Source of the DNA: an uncultured Oscillospiraceae bacterium
GTDB lineage: Bacteria > Bacillota > Clostridia > Oscillospirales > Oscillospiraceae
Length of the DNA stretch: 51,185 bases
Assembly (NCBI GenBank): GCA_947623875.1
Contig: CANQII010000003.1
Coordinates: forward strand, 1 to 51,185
Direction: 5' to 3'
Shown here: positions 1-9,182 of the stretch, piece after piece
Position numbering within the stretch: position 1 is the first letter of the stretch
How the letters are laid out: every line of letters begins with the position of its first letter
Translations under genes and position numbers: made by a program
The notes under the pieces: model-generated
Seen by the model: the letters and a program-made list of their open reading frames with translations, nothing else
Database searches by the model: none
Told to the model about the DNA's origin: nothing

Positions 1-824
1 CTCTGAACTCCCAGCTCCACGCGGTGCCCTCCTGTCAGGCGGTGCTGAAAAAGGCCCTGGCCCAGCGTCTCGGCAAGGCATACGGTCTCAACACCCTGCC
101 CGAGACCGGCGCCCTCTACCAGGTGCAGTTCTCCCTCATGAAGGACACCGCCACCCTGATGATCGACACCAGCGGCGAGAACCTCTACAAGAGAGGATAC
201 CGGGCCCAGGGGGCACTGGCACCCCTCCGGGAGACCCTGGCGGCGGTGCTTGTCTCCCTCACCCGGTATCGGGGTCGCGATCCCCTCTGCGACCCCTTCT
301 GCGGCTCCGGCACCATCCCCATCGAGGCCACCCTCATCGCCCGGAACATCGCGCCAGGCCTGAACCGCACCTTCTCCGCCCAGAAATGGCGGCAGATCCC
401 GGCTCAGCTCTGGAAGGACGCCGCAGCCGAGGCCCGGGACCTGGAGTACCACGGCACCTATGACATCTGGGGCGGGGACATCGACCCGGAGTGCGTGGCT
501 TTGGCCCAGCACAACGCCAAACTGGCGGGGGTATCAGACTGCATCCGCTTTGAGACAGCAGATGCCGCGAAATTCACCCGCAGCGAGCCCAAGGGCCGGG
601 TGATCACCAACCCGCCCTACGGAGAGCGGCTCATGGAGGTGAAGGAGGCAGAGGCCCTCTGCAAGGCCTTCGGCAGGGCGGCGTCCAAACTGCCGGAGGG
701 GTGGTCTGTGGGGGTGCTCTCCGGCCTCACGGACTTTGAGCGGGCCTTCGGCCGGCCGGCGGACAAGAAGCGGAAGCTCTACAACGGCATGCTCCGCTGC
801 GACTTCTTCCAGTATGGGGTGTGA
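1..824 (+). CDS. THUMP/class I SAM-dependent rRNA large-subunit methyltransferase (RlmL/YpsC-like), 5' truncated by window
   Basis: The open frame runs from base 3 through to TGA at 822-824, so the listed GTG at 24 is internal and the N-terminal THUMP part lies outside the window. The visible part is the Rossmann methyltransferase domain. It has the SAM motif DPFCGSGTIPIEA and the catalytic NPPYGERL motif typical of N2-guanine rRNA methylases (RlmL/YpsC/Trm14 family). From family knowledge it should methylate a guanine of 23S rRNA in the cytoplasm. The lipid kinase follows 4 bp downstream and is probably co-transcribed. The exact target guanine cannot be told from sequence. Confidence 0.88.
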   Translation, partial: LNSQLHAVPSCQAVLKKALAQRLGKAYGLNTLPETGALYQVQFSLMKDTATLMIDTSGENLYKRGYRAQGALAPLRETLAAVLVSLTRYRGRDPLCDPFCGSGTIPIEATLIARNIAPGLNRTFSAQKWRQIPAQLWKDAAAEARDLEYHGTYDIWGGDIDPECVALAQHNAKLAGVSDCIRFETADAAKFTRSEPKGRVITNPPYGERLMEVKEAEALCKAFGRAASKLPEGWSVGVLSGLTDFERAFGRPADKKRKLYNGMLRCDFFQYGV

Positions 825-828
825 CGGC

Positions 829-1749
829 ATGGAACATCTCTTCATCATCAACCCCGCCGCCGGCAAGGGCAGCAGCTTGAACCGCCTGGAGCAGCACATC
901 CGCTCCCTGGGTCTCCCCTGCACCGTCCGGTACACGAAACAAGAGGGAGATTGCATGCGCTTTGCCAGGGAGGCTGCGGCGTCCGGACAGCCGGTGCGGA
1001 TCTACGCCTGCGGCGGAGACGGCACCTTGAACGAGGCGGTGAACGGCGCGGCAGGCTGGGACAACGCCGCCGTGACCAACGTCCCTCTGGGCACCGGCAA
1101 CGACTTTCTCAAGATCTTTGGCAAGGAATGTAAAAAGGCGTTCTCAGACCTTCGAAAGCTGTCTCAGGGCCCCCAGGCGGCCATGGACGTGCTGGACTGC
1201 AACGGGCGGCTGGGCATCGACATCGCCTGCGTGGGCCTGGACGCCCGGGTGGCAGGCGGGGTGCACCGGTATAAATCCCTGCCCCTGGTCTCCGGCATGC
1301 TGGCCTACGGACTCTCTGCGGCGGAACAGGTGCTGCGCTACGGCCTCACCCAGAGAGCCACCGTTACCGCCGGCGATCTCCATTACGAGGGGGAGCTCAC
1401 CATCCTCTGCGTCTGCAGCGGCCGCCACTACGGCGGGGGCTTTATGCCGGTGGGGGACAACATGCCGGACGACGGGGTGCTGGAGACCCTGGTGATCCCC
1501 GGGGTGAGCCTTCTCACCTTCCTCACCTGCCTGGGAAAATACGCCACCGGCCGGTACCGTGAGCTGCCGGACAAGATCTGGTTCCGGGAGACAGACGAGG
1601 TTCTGGTGCAGTCTGAGTCAGAGCTCATCGGGGTAATCGACGGCGAGGTGATCCGCAGTAAGGAGATCCGCATCCGCCGCAGCGACAAGAAGATGCACTT
1701 CTTCTACCCGGAGGGCCTGTCTTACCGGCCTCCCATCGCCAAAAATTAG
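829..1749 (+). CDS. Diacylglycerol/lipid kinase family protein (YegS/BmrU/DgkB-like)
   Basis: A 306-aa protein. The ATG at 829 was chosen over the longer track start at 736 because the protein then opens directly with the family N-terminus FIINPAAGKG and does not overlap the methyltransferase. The ATP-binding signature GGDGT is at about residues 62-66, followed by PLGTGNDF, both diagnostic of DAGK-catalytic-domain lipid kinases. These phosphorylate diacylglycerol or related lipids at the membrane and recycle DAG from lipoteichoic acid synthesis in Bacillota. Length is normal for the family. Substrate (DAG or another lipid) is unresolved. The stop codon overlaps a CIRCE-like half-site of the next operon. 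Confidence 0.87.
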   Translation: MEHLFIINPAAGKGSSLNRLEQHIRSLGLPCTVRYTKQEGDCMRFAREAAASGQPVRIYACGGDGTLNEAVNGAAGWDNAAVTNVPLGTGNDFLKIFGKECKKAFSDLRKLSQGPQAAMDVLDCNGRLGIDIACVGLDARVAGGVHRYKSLPLVSGMLAYGLSAAEQVLRYGLTQRATVTAGDLHYEGELTILCVCSGRHYGGGFMPVGDNMPDDGVLETLVIPGVSLLTFLTCLGKYATGRYRELPDKIWFRETDEVLVQSESELIGVIDGEVIRSKEIRIRRSDKKMHFFYPEGLSYRPPIAKN

Positions 1750-1772
1750 CACTCTTCGAGGGAGATTGTGAA
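1746..1772 (+). promoter_or_regulatory. Degenerate second CIRCE-like element
   Basis: A perfect left CIRCE arm TTAGCACTC (1746-1754) is followed after 9 bp by GATTGTGAA, which matches 6 of 9 bases of the canonical right arm. It overlaps the kinase stop codon and lies about 90 bp upstream of the perfect CIRCE. It may be an auxiliary or decayed HrcA site. Confidence 0.4.
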
Positions 1773-1820
1773 CGCTGCGTTAATTTTTTGGCTTTTGGGC
1801 AGTTTTTTTCAAAATAGGGC

Positions 1821-1849
1821 TTGCATTTTTTAGCCGGCGGCGTTATTAT
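1821..1849 (+). promoter_or_regulatory. groESL sigma-A promoter
   Basis: TTGCAT (1821-1826), a 17-bp spacer, and TATTAT (1844-1849). The predicted start near 1856 puts the CIRCE operator right at the beginning of the transcript, the usual arrangement for HrcA repression. Confidence 0.8.
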
Positions 1850-1860
1850 CTGCACCGTAG

Positions 1861-1887
1861 TTAGCACTCAGGAAAAACGAGTGCTAA
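1861..1887 (+). promoter_or_regulatory. CIRCE operator (HrcA binding site)
   Basis: Perfect TTAGCACTC-N9-GAGTGCTAA inverted repeat between the promoter and groES. This is the classical heat-shock repressor HrcA operator. hrcA itself is not in the window. Confidence 0.97.
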
Positions 1888-1952
1888 CAGCCTCCAATCG
1901 GGAGGCACCCGAATTCGTTTATTGCCTATCACATATAAGGAGGAACGCATTT

Positions 1953-2237
1953 ATGAATCTCAAACCTCTCTCCGACCGCGTCATCCTGAAGGCCTGCGAA
2001 GCTGAGGAGACCACCAAGGGCGGCATCATCCTGACCGCCAGCGCCAAGGAAAAGCCGGAAATGGCTGAAGTCGTAGCAGTAGGCCCCGGCGGCATGGTGG
2101 ACGGCAAGGAAGTTGTCATGACCGTGAAGGTCGGCGACAAGGTGATCACCAGCAAGTATTCCGGCACCGAGGTCAAGGTAGACGGTCAGGAGTACACCAT
2201 CGTCCGGCAGGGCGACATTCTGGCCATCGTGGAGTAA
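1953..2237 (+). CDS. groES: Co-chaperonin GroES (Cpn10)
   Basis: A 94-aa protein starting at ATG 1953, behind an AAGGAGG ribosome binding site at 1937-1943. The ORF-track start at 1821 lies in the promoter and is rejected. It begins MNLKPLSDRV and carries the mobile-loop region EETTKGGIIL, ending in the typical DILAIVE. It caps the GroEL ring and allows encapsulated protein folding in the cytoplasm. First gene of a two-gene operon with groEL 51 bp downstream, controlled by HrcA through CIRCE. Confidence 0.98.
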   Translation: MNLKPLSDRVILKACEAEETTKGGIILTASAKEKPEMAEVVAVGPGGMVDGKEVVMTVKVGDKVITSKYSGTEVKVDGQEYTIVRQGDILAIVE

Positions 2238-2282
2238 TCCACAGCATCCGGACAAGCAACGAAGTAATATCATCGGAGGTAA

Positions 2283-3914
<1,632 letters not shown>

Positions 3915-3943
3915 GCCGTAGGGCCAACCCCATCACCTGACAA

Positions 3944-3978
3944 GCGGCCCGCACCTCCAACGGTGCGGGCCGCTTTTG
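3944..3978 (+). terminator. Rho-independent terminator after groEL (probably bidirectional)
   Basis: A 12-bp perfect stem GCGGCCCGCACC / GGTGCGGGCCGC with a 6-nt loop, then TTTTG. It lies between the convergent groEL and HAD genes, with A residues on the left side, so it may serve both. Confidence 0.9.
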
Positions 3979-4008
3979 TCTGTCCTATCGATGTACAGGG
4001 AATGTGCC

Positions 4009-4683
4009 TTACACGTCCAGCCACTGCCTGAGGTCCAGCAGATCCGGGGAGATATGGACATGGGGGTAGCTCTCAAAGGACTCTGCCGGGGTGGTGCCGT
4101 TTAAGACCGCGCAGAAGTCCGTCTTGCCGTTGGACGCGGTCTCTGCGTCGATCACCGTGTCTCCGCAGAAGAGCACCTGGTCTGCCGTGAGGTGCAGCTT
4201 GTTCAGAGTGTACTCCACGCCCTCCGGATGGGGCTTGTGGCGGGAGACATCGCTGCCGCCTACGATGATGGAGATGGTGTCCGAGAGGCCCCGGAAGGCA
4301 AAGATCCGCTCCAGATGGGCCCGGGGCTTTGTGGAGATGATGGCAACCTGAATGCCCTTTGCCTGCAGGGCTCGGAGCAGCTCCGTCGTGCCGGGAAAGA
4401 GCTGGGTCTCCTCCGTCATGAGGCGCTGTCCCGCAGGGCCGGAGTCCGGGCCTACCGCATCGTGAAAGCCTTGGGTAAAGGCCTTCCGGTGGGCGTCCTC
4501 CTCATCGCCGGTGAGGAAGGTGTATGCGTTCTCCAGGGTCATGCCGATGGTGGGTCTCACCTGCTCCACCGTGGGCGCCGGCAGCCCCAGAGCGGCAAAG
4601 CCCGCTTTGAAGCCCTCGGTGATAGGGTATGTGGAGTCCCCCAGGGTGTAGTCGAAATCAAAGAATACTGCCTGATACTTCAT
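4009..4683 (-). CDS. HAD-superfamily hydrolase, phosphoglycolate-phosphatase-like
   Basis: A 224-aa protein whose ATG at 4683 follows a GGAG site; the longer 256-aa track start adds non-conserved residues. All four HAD motifs are visible: nucleophile motif DFDYT near residue 9, motif II Ser/Thr in IISTK, Lys in HKPHP, and the acidic motif GDTVIDAETA. The alpha-helical cap between motifs I and II makes it a subclass I enzyme, as in phosphoglycolate phosphatase Gph, beta-phosphoglucomutase or PpaX. It is a cytosolic Mg-dependent phosphatase. The substrate cannot be assigned. Confidence 0.85.
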   Translation of the reverse strand: MKYQAVFFDFDYTLGDSTYPITEGFKAGFAALGLPAPTVEQVRPTIGMTLENAYTFLTGDEEDAHRKAFTQGFHDAVGPDSGPAGQRLMTEETQLFPGTTELLRALQAKGIQVAIISTKPRAHLERIFAFRGLSDTISIIVGGSDVSRHKPHPEGVEYTLNKLHLTADQVLFCGDTVIDAETASNGKTDFCAVLNGTTPAESFESYPHVHISPDLLDLRQWLDV

Positions 4684-4739
4684 GCGTTCTCTCCTCTGCT
4701 TGTTCTGCCGCTCATTATACCACAGCGCACCGGTCTCGC

Positions 4740-5187
4740 ACAATGGGAATGTGTGCCCCATTCGCGGGAGCGCGGACACATGATACCCCGATGGTACGCA
4801 GATGGATGGTCCTCATCGAAGAGTCTTGGAGTTCCTTCCTCGCTAGCTCCGGACAACACCTCTCTGCAAAGCCTTGTTGAAAAGAGCAAAAACTCTGAAG
4901 CTTATCTAAAAGTGCTTGAAAAGCATGCACCGATATGATAAATTAGTATCTGCTCACCAGATGCAGAGAGTACCTTTATACTAGTTTCAGCATTTTGGAC
5001 GAAGCATCTCTTTGCAATTAAATATACTTAATTGTTGGTCGTTCCAAATGAGTTGCCGATGCCTGGACCTATGCATTGGTGCTCTCTGCGCCTCAAACCA
5101 GGTGCCCAAAGGGACAAGGTGCCAAAGGAATCGCCGAGAATCCATTGCCAGATCCAAAACACTGCGAGCAGCAAGAGGTGAACTGTT
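4740..5187. other. Gene-poor stretch with AT-rich segment, possible gene remnant
   Basis: About 450 bp without a convincing gene. Bases about 4860-5040 are clearly more AT-rich than the surroundings. One frame reads DNTSLQSLVEKSKNSEAYL, protein-like but with no start, so it may be the tail of a decayed gene. This marks the left edge of the accessory island. Confidence 0.4.
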
Positions 5188-6315
5188 TTGATCAACGCAG
5201 CGAATTACGAAAAACTTGCAGCACGCATTAACCCAATTGTCTTCAAACGGTACTTACTCAGAACCGGATGGGTACCCTTTGAAACAAAACGGGATGATAT
5301 CGCTGTCCTTCAGCATTTCCATGACGACACGTTCGAACAAGTGGTCATACCGTATGACCGAGTGTCCTGCGATTATTCCAAGGTACTGGCCATGTCTGTC
5401 TGTGACGTTGCGAAGTGCGAAAACAAGACCGTGGCTCAGATGCTGCTGACACTGCTCAATGCGTACTCTGATGTGCTCACAATCCAGGTCCACGACCCGA
5501 GCATTGGGCTTGGCAGCCTCTCATTGGATGCCGCCATTGCCCTCTTTGAGAACACACAAAAGCTGCTTGCAGGAGGCGCCCGGGATGTGTTGTATCCGCG
5601 ACAATACCATCCAACCCAACCGGATGAATCTGTTCAGGAGTTCGTCCGTCTATGCCGCTTCGGACAGACTGAGACAGGCAGTTATGCAGCTTCTGTGGTG
5701 TGTCCTTTTGTGGAGGCAGGAGCGAGCTCGTATAGGCAATTGTCAGCACTGAATAGCGAAGCAGAATGCGCACAGTCTCTGACGCGGAAGGTTACACGGC
5801 ATATTGTGGAAGCCATCCATTCCATGAAATCCGCTGTAGATGCTGGTTCATGTCTGGATATTCCAGTCAGTGCCAACTTCTGTGATGCCGTGGCAAACAT
5901 CTGCGATCAGCATCCAAAGGCGGAGGTTGTATTTCAAGTGCAATGGTCTCCTTTGGTCCGGGAGAACATCCCCCCATTTTCCTCTGTGAATCTCACCAGC
6001 GACTATGTTGCACCGCTCAAAGCCATCTCCAGGTCGCTTAAGCCTAAGACGGAACAGATGAAGAAGATCGTGGGATACGTTCAGCTACTGAAAGCTGAGC
6101 CGTCTCTGGAAAACCGGCAGAGTGGCGAAATCGAAGTGGTATACCTGGACGAGCAGGGAAAGACCGGTATTCTTACGGCATCTCTGGATCTCGAAAGCTA
6201 TCAGCAGGCAATTGAGGCCCATCAGAAGGGGCTGTATGTCTCTATGAAAGGCACGATTCCAGGGGGAAGTAAGAAGATGGACTGCATATCCTTCCGCTTG
6301 ATTGCAGACGAATGA
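5188..6315 (+). CDS. Unrecognised 375-aa protein, possible defence-island family
   Basis: The ORF opens with TTG at 5188, 7 nt after AAGAGGTG; no better ATG exists nearby. No catalytic motif was recognised. From memory, the segment DVLTIQ...GSLSLDAAIALF...KLLAGGA and the later RFGQTETGSYAASVV resemble an uncharacterised family with a GSI/GSL-type motif, a KLLAAAA-type helix and a GQTE-GS motif, met beside mobile and defence genes. That link is recollection, not a search. GC content is lower than in the flanking core genes, consistent with transfer. A 12-bp GC-rich hairpin follows. It stands alone upstream of the tRNA cassette, so its partner is unknown. Confidence 0.7.
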   Translation: MINAANYEKLAARINPIVFKRYLLRTGWVPFETKRDDIAVLQHFHDDTFEQVVIPYDRVSCDYSKVLAMSVCDVAKCENKTVAQMLLTLLNAYSDVLTIQVHDPSIGLGSLSLDAAIALFENTQKLLAGGARDVLYPRQYHPTQPDESVQEFVRLCRFGQTETGSYAASVVCPFVEAGASSYRQLSALNSEAECAQSLTRKVTRHIVEAIHSMKSAVDAGSCLDIPVSANFCDAVANICDQHPKAEVVFQVQWSPLVRENIPPFSSVNLTSDYVAPLKAISRSLKPKTEQMKKIVGYVQLLKAEPSLENRQSGEIEVVYLDEQGKTGILTASLDLESYQQAIEAHQKGLYVSMKGTIPGGSKKMDCISFRLIADE

Positions 6316-6334
6316 ACTCCATGCATAGGCTGGC

Positions 6335-6364
6335 GGCCGGAACCCGCAGATACGGGTTCCGGCC
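6335..6364 (+). terminator. Stable hairpin after the 375-aa gene
   Basis: Perfect 12-bp stem GGCCGGAACCCG / CGGGTTCCGGCC with a 6-nt loop, 19 bp after the stop codon. No T-run follows, so termination is likely but not certain. The remaining bases to about 6610 contain no supported gene. Confidence 0.55.
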
Positions 6365-6618
6365 TCTGCTGCGGGAATGGCAGGAAAGTGCAAGGTTTTT
6401 TGCAATGTGAGAATGCTGCGCTATCGGTCGGGATCACCCATGCGGGAATTGCCGATGAAAACCTCTATCGGGATAGATAGACCTGTGGTTAAAAGGACCC
6501 CGGGATTCCTCTTCTTCAGGCGCTCCAAACGGTCTCCATTGCCCGATTTTGTGCATCGCTCACAAAAACAGACAGTGAAATTTGGCCGTTTTTTGACACA
6601 GCTTCCCGCAATTTCTTG

Positions 6619-6647
6619 TTGACAGTTCCCCTCCCACCTGCTATAAT
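6619..6647 (+). promoter_or_regulatory. tRNA operon promoter, copy 1
   Basis: Consensus TTGACA (6619-6624), 17 bp, and TATAAT (6642-6647). It drives the Thr-Tyr tRNA pair and was matched almost base for base around the -10 in the second copy. Confidence 0.9.
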
Positions 6648-6652
6648 CCGCA

Positions 6653-6854
6653 ATGTTGTGAGCGGCAGGGCGAAAGATGCTGGTGTAGCTCAGCTGGTAG
6701 AGCAGCTGATTTGTAATCAGCAGGTCGGGGGTTCGAATCCGTCCACCAGCTCCATACGCTCAACTGAATACGGAAGAGTACCCAAGTGGCCAAAGGGGGC
6801 AGACTGTAAATCTGTTAGCTTCGCTTTCGGTGGTTCGAATCCACCCTCTTCCAC
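6653..6854 (+). repeat. 202-bp perfect direct repeat, copy 1 (tRNA-Thr-tRNA-Tyr)
   Basis: Identical by eye to 8940-9141, offset exactly 2,287 bp. It covers the transcript leader, both tRNAs and their spacer, and ends just after the tRNA-Tyr discriminator base. Similarity continues more loosely through the promoter. Confidence 0.95.
6679..6754 (+). tRNA. tRNA-Thr (TGT), copy 1
   Basis: 76-nt cloverleaf with acceptor arm GCTGGTG/CACCAGC, D-arm GCTCAGCTGGTAGAGC, anticodon loop with TGT, T-loop GTTCGAATC, and encoded CCA. Confidence 0.97.
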
Positions 6855-6856
6855 CA
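6772..6856 (+). tRNA. tRNA-Tyr (GTA), copy 1
   Basis: Class II tRNA with a long variable arm, acceptor GGAAGAG/CTCTTCC, anticodon loop CTGTAAA (GTA), T-loop GTTCGAATC, and encoded CCA at 6854-6856. The spacer to tRNA-Thr is 17 bp. Confidence 0.97.
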
Positions 6857-6862
6857 AAGAAG

Positions 6863-6902
6863 ATCCGAACTTGTTTCCACCGGAAGCAAGTTCGGATTTC
6901 TT
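6863..6902 (+). terminator. Terminator after tRNA pair copy 1
   Basis: Inverted repeat ATCCGAACTTG / CAAGTTCGGAT followed by TTCTTG. Its sequence is unrelated to the terminator behind copy 2. Confidence 0.75.
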
Positions 6903-7021
6903 GTATTTCGGCGAGATCGCGGTATGATGCAGCATCTGGTAAATTTCATTTTTCGCAAAAGCACATATAGCTATTGACAAACGTAGAATCGCAGATATAT
7001 CATCAGCAAGGTGATGTATCT

Positions 7022-8263
7022 ATGCTTATTCGCTTTTCTGTTGCAAACTTTAAATCTTTTAAGGATCAAACATCGCTTTATATGGTTGCCGGCAGAACAA
7101 CCCGGCACAGCGGCCACCTCGTTGAAATCAACGGGCAGCGCATTCTAAAGGGCTCCTATCTTTTCGGCGCCAACGCAAGCGGGAAGAGCAATCTCATAGA
7201 AGCAGTGGCATTCGCCCGCGATATTGTTGCCAACGGGCTAGAAGAAGCAGACTGCGACGGGAAATACTTCCGCATTGACGACCAGTACAAGACCAGCCCC
7301 GGCGTTTTTCAGTTCGACTTTCTCTCAAACAACAGGTTTTACTCCTACGGCTTTGCCATTTCTTACGACTCTGCCACAGTAGTGGAAGAGTGGCTGTACG
7401 AGACGGGATCTGAGGAGACCTGTATTTTTCTGCGCCAGAAAGCAGAGAATGGCCAGTCCTACCGCATGGAATCCGAATTTGGTGAAAGTATTGCGAATGA
7501 ACGCTTTCACGTTTATATGTCCGATTTTCGCAGCATGAAGCTCTCCCGAGTGCTCTTTCTGTCCGATGTATCGTCTCGGGCGCCAGACGATGACATTGCC
7601 TTCCGCGCCTTCAAGGACACGTCACAGTGGTTCTCCAAGCTCTCAATCATCTCCCCTGCAGCTGCGATCCGTAATGCTCCGCGCCTGGTCTGCGGCAAAG
7701 GCATGGATTGGACCGGTCTGTTGGACTGCTTTGATACTGGGATTGATGGTGTATCCATCCGGAACATCAAGGATAGAAGTCTCTTAGGCGGCAGGATAGC
7801 CATCGACCACGGAAATCCAAATGATCTCTTCTCTTTCCGGGATGAATCCGAAGGCACAAAGCGGCTTTTTGAACTGATCCCGATCTACTACGTCTGCAGG
7901 AAAGGCGCTGTCGTTTTCGTGGACGAAATAGACAGGAGTCTCCATCCAAACCTGACCAATGAGTTCATCAAGCACTACTACCAGATGTCAGATGGGATTC
8001 CTTGCCAGCTCATTGCCACAGCGCATGATTCCAGTCTCATCAATCTCGATGTCCTCCGTCAGGACGAGATATGGTTTGTGGATCGGAAGCCAGACCACAG
8101 TTCTACGCTCTTTAGCCTGAATCGGTACAAGATACGGTCAGAATGGTCATTGGAAGAAGATTACCTGATTGGCCGCTATGGCGGCGTGCCTGTTTTCAGT
8201 CCGATCCCCCAGATTGAGCCAGATCAAGACGAAGAAGACGCGGGCCGAGGCTTAGCTGCGTGA
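7022..8263 (+). CDS. AAA/ABC-type ATPase (AAA_15/AAA_21, RloA/AbiL-like), putative defence or stress ATPase
   Basis: A 413-aa protein. The ATG at 7022 has AAGGTG 8 bp upstream and gives the family N-terminus MLIRFSVANFKSFKD; the track start at 6974 is a TTG that looks more like a -35 hexamer. Walker A is GANASGKSN at about residues 48-56. Walker B is VVFVDEIDRSLHP at about residue 300, followed by a His switch in IATAHDSSL. This is the SMC/OLD-like overcoming family found in AbiL, RloA, PARIS and retron-type defence systems. No TOPRIM or nuclease domain is fused, so an effector would have to be separate. It sits between duplicated tRNA pairs, 47 bp upstream of a small partner gene. Confidence 0.8.
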   Translation: MLIRFSVANFKSFKDQTSLYMVAGRTTRHSGHLVEINGQRILKGSYLFGANASGKSNLIEAVAFARDIVANGLEEADCDGKYFRIDDQYKTSPGVFQFDFLSNNRFYSYGFAISYDSATVVEEWLYETGSEETCIFLRQKAENGQSYRMESEFGESIANERFHVYMSDFRSMKLSRVLFLSDVSSRAPDDDIAFRAFKDTSQWFSKLSIISPAAAIRNAPRLVCGKGMDWTGLLDCFDTGIDGVSIRNIKDRSLLGGRIAIDHGNPNDLFSFRDESEGTKRLFELIPIYYVCRKGAVVFVDEIDRSLHPNLTNEFIKHYYQMSDGIPCQLIATAHDSSLINLDVLRQDEIWFVDRKPDHSSTLFSLNRYKIRSEWSLEEDYLIGRYGGVPVFSPIPQIEPDQDEEDAGRGLAA

Positions 8264-8310
8264 TACCGATGCATCCAGATCCGGATATCCTATTTCGAAG
8301 GTGAGAACAC

Positions 8311-8820
8311 ATGATTGCAGAAGTCTATCCCATGGATAAGATCGTGCTGGACGGCATTTCCATCGAACTGGGTATGCCCCAGTCTGCAGTGGAAACACGC
8401 CTCGGCAAAGGGGACGCTGTACGAAGTCGCCGCTACTACTGCAGCAGCGACCTCGCCATCCACTACGCCCAAGATGGTACAGTGGAATTCATCGAGTTTC
8501 TGGGCGGCCCAGGCGGCTCACTGAAGCCGATCCTCTACGGAGTCTCCGCCTTCGATGTCCCGGCAGAGGCACTGGTAGATCTGCTGCGGGAGAAGAACGG
8601 CGGAACCATGCTCGACACCGAGCACGGGTACTCCTATACCTTCCCCAACATCAGCGTTGGCATCTATCGGGAACGCAGACCATCCGATGTCCAGGAGCTA
8701 ATCGCAGAGATGAAGGCAGACGGCATTCACACCGAGGGCAACGCAGATGTGGCAGCAGAACTGCAGCGAGCAAATCACTGGGCTACTCTTGGCATCGGCA
8801 TTCCCGGCTACTACCGCTGA
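8311..8820 (+). CDS. Uncharacterised 169-aa protein, partner of the ATPase
   Basis: The ATG follows AAGGTGAGAAC. It is a soluble, mixed alpha/beta, acidic protein with no membrane segment and no recognised catalytic motif. The N-terminal pattern LDGISIELGMPQSAVETRLG with a following YYCSSDLAIHY strand resembles small proteins that test a beta-sheet surface. From memory, similar sequences ending in HWATLGIGI-YY are annotated hypothetical and may include immunity-type proteins. It lies in the same direction and close behind the ATPase, inside the tRNA-bracketed cassette, which suggests a functional pair. An immunity or sensor role is inference only. Confidence 0.7.
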   Translation: MIAEVYPMDKIVLDGISIELGMPQSAVETRLGKGDAVRSRRYYCSSDLAIHYAQDGTVEFIEFLGGPGGSLKPILYGVSAFDVPAEALVDLLREKNGGTMLDTEHGYSYTFPNISVGIYRERRPSDVQELIAEMKADGIHTEGNADVAAELQRANHWATLGIGIPGYYR

Positions 8821-8905
8821 CCTTCCAATTCGGACTATATCAGGACCGTCTGATTGGATATTCCTTTTCTTGGCATATTCGGCTCAAATTCTCTCAAAAT
8901 TGCCC

Positions 8906-8934
8906 TTGACAGCCCCGTCCCCACCTGCTATAAT
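8906..8934 (+). promoter_or_regulatory. tRNA operon promoter, copy 2
   Basis: TTGACA (8906-8911), 17 bp, TATAAT (8929-8934), the same geometry as copy 1. Confidence 0.9.
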
Positions 8935-8965
8935 CCACCATGTTGTGAGCGGCAGGGCGAAAGAT

Positions 8966-9041
8966 GCTGGTGTAGCTCAGCTGGTAGAGCAGCTGATTTG
9001 TAATCAGCAGGTCGGGGGTTCGAATCCGTCCACCAGCTCCA
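8966..9041 (+). tRNA. tRNA-Thr (TGT), copy 2
   Basis: Identical to copy 1, with encoded CCA. Confidence 0.97.
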
Positions 9042-9058
9042 TACGCTCAACTGAATAC

Positions 9059-9140
9059 GGAAGAGTACCCAAGTGGCCAAAGGGGGCAGACTGTAAATCT
9101 GTTAGCTTCGCTTTCGGTGGTTCGAATCCACCCTCTTCCA
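9059..9140 (+). tRNA. tRNA-Tyr (GTA), copy 2, no encoded CCA
   Basis: The body is identical to copy 1, but after discriminator A the sequence is CTG instead of CCA. This copy depends on CCA addition by nucleotidyltransferase. The break in identity exactly here marks the repeat border. Confidence 0.95.
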
Positions 9141-9145
9141 CTGTT

Positions 9146-9182
9146 GCAGGTCTGATTTCCCTGGAAATCAGACCTGCTTTTT
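9146..9182 (+). terminator. Terminator after tRNA pair copy 2
   Basis: 14-bp stem GCAGGTCTGATTTC / GAAATCAGACCTGC with a 4-nt loop, then TTTTT. Confidence 0.9.

Larger units (their letters stand above)
8940..9141 (+). repeat. 202-bp perfect direct repeat, copy 2 (tRNA-Thr-tRNA-Tyr)
   Basis: Second copy of the 6653-6854 block. The two copies delimit a 2,287-bp unit holding the ATPase and its partner. Confidence 0.95.

Noticed and set aside
6616-6927. 103-aa plus-strand ORF (and matching part of 8747-9343)
   Set aside because: Translates through the tRNA-Thr and tRNA-Tyr genes; duplicated only because the tRNAs are.
6974-7021. N-terminal extension of the AAA ATPase from TTG 6974
   Set aside because: The extension contains a TTGACA-like promoter hexamer and no ribosome site; ATG 7022 fits the family N-terminus and has AAGGTG.
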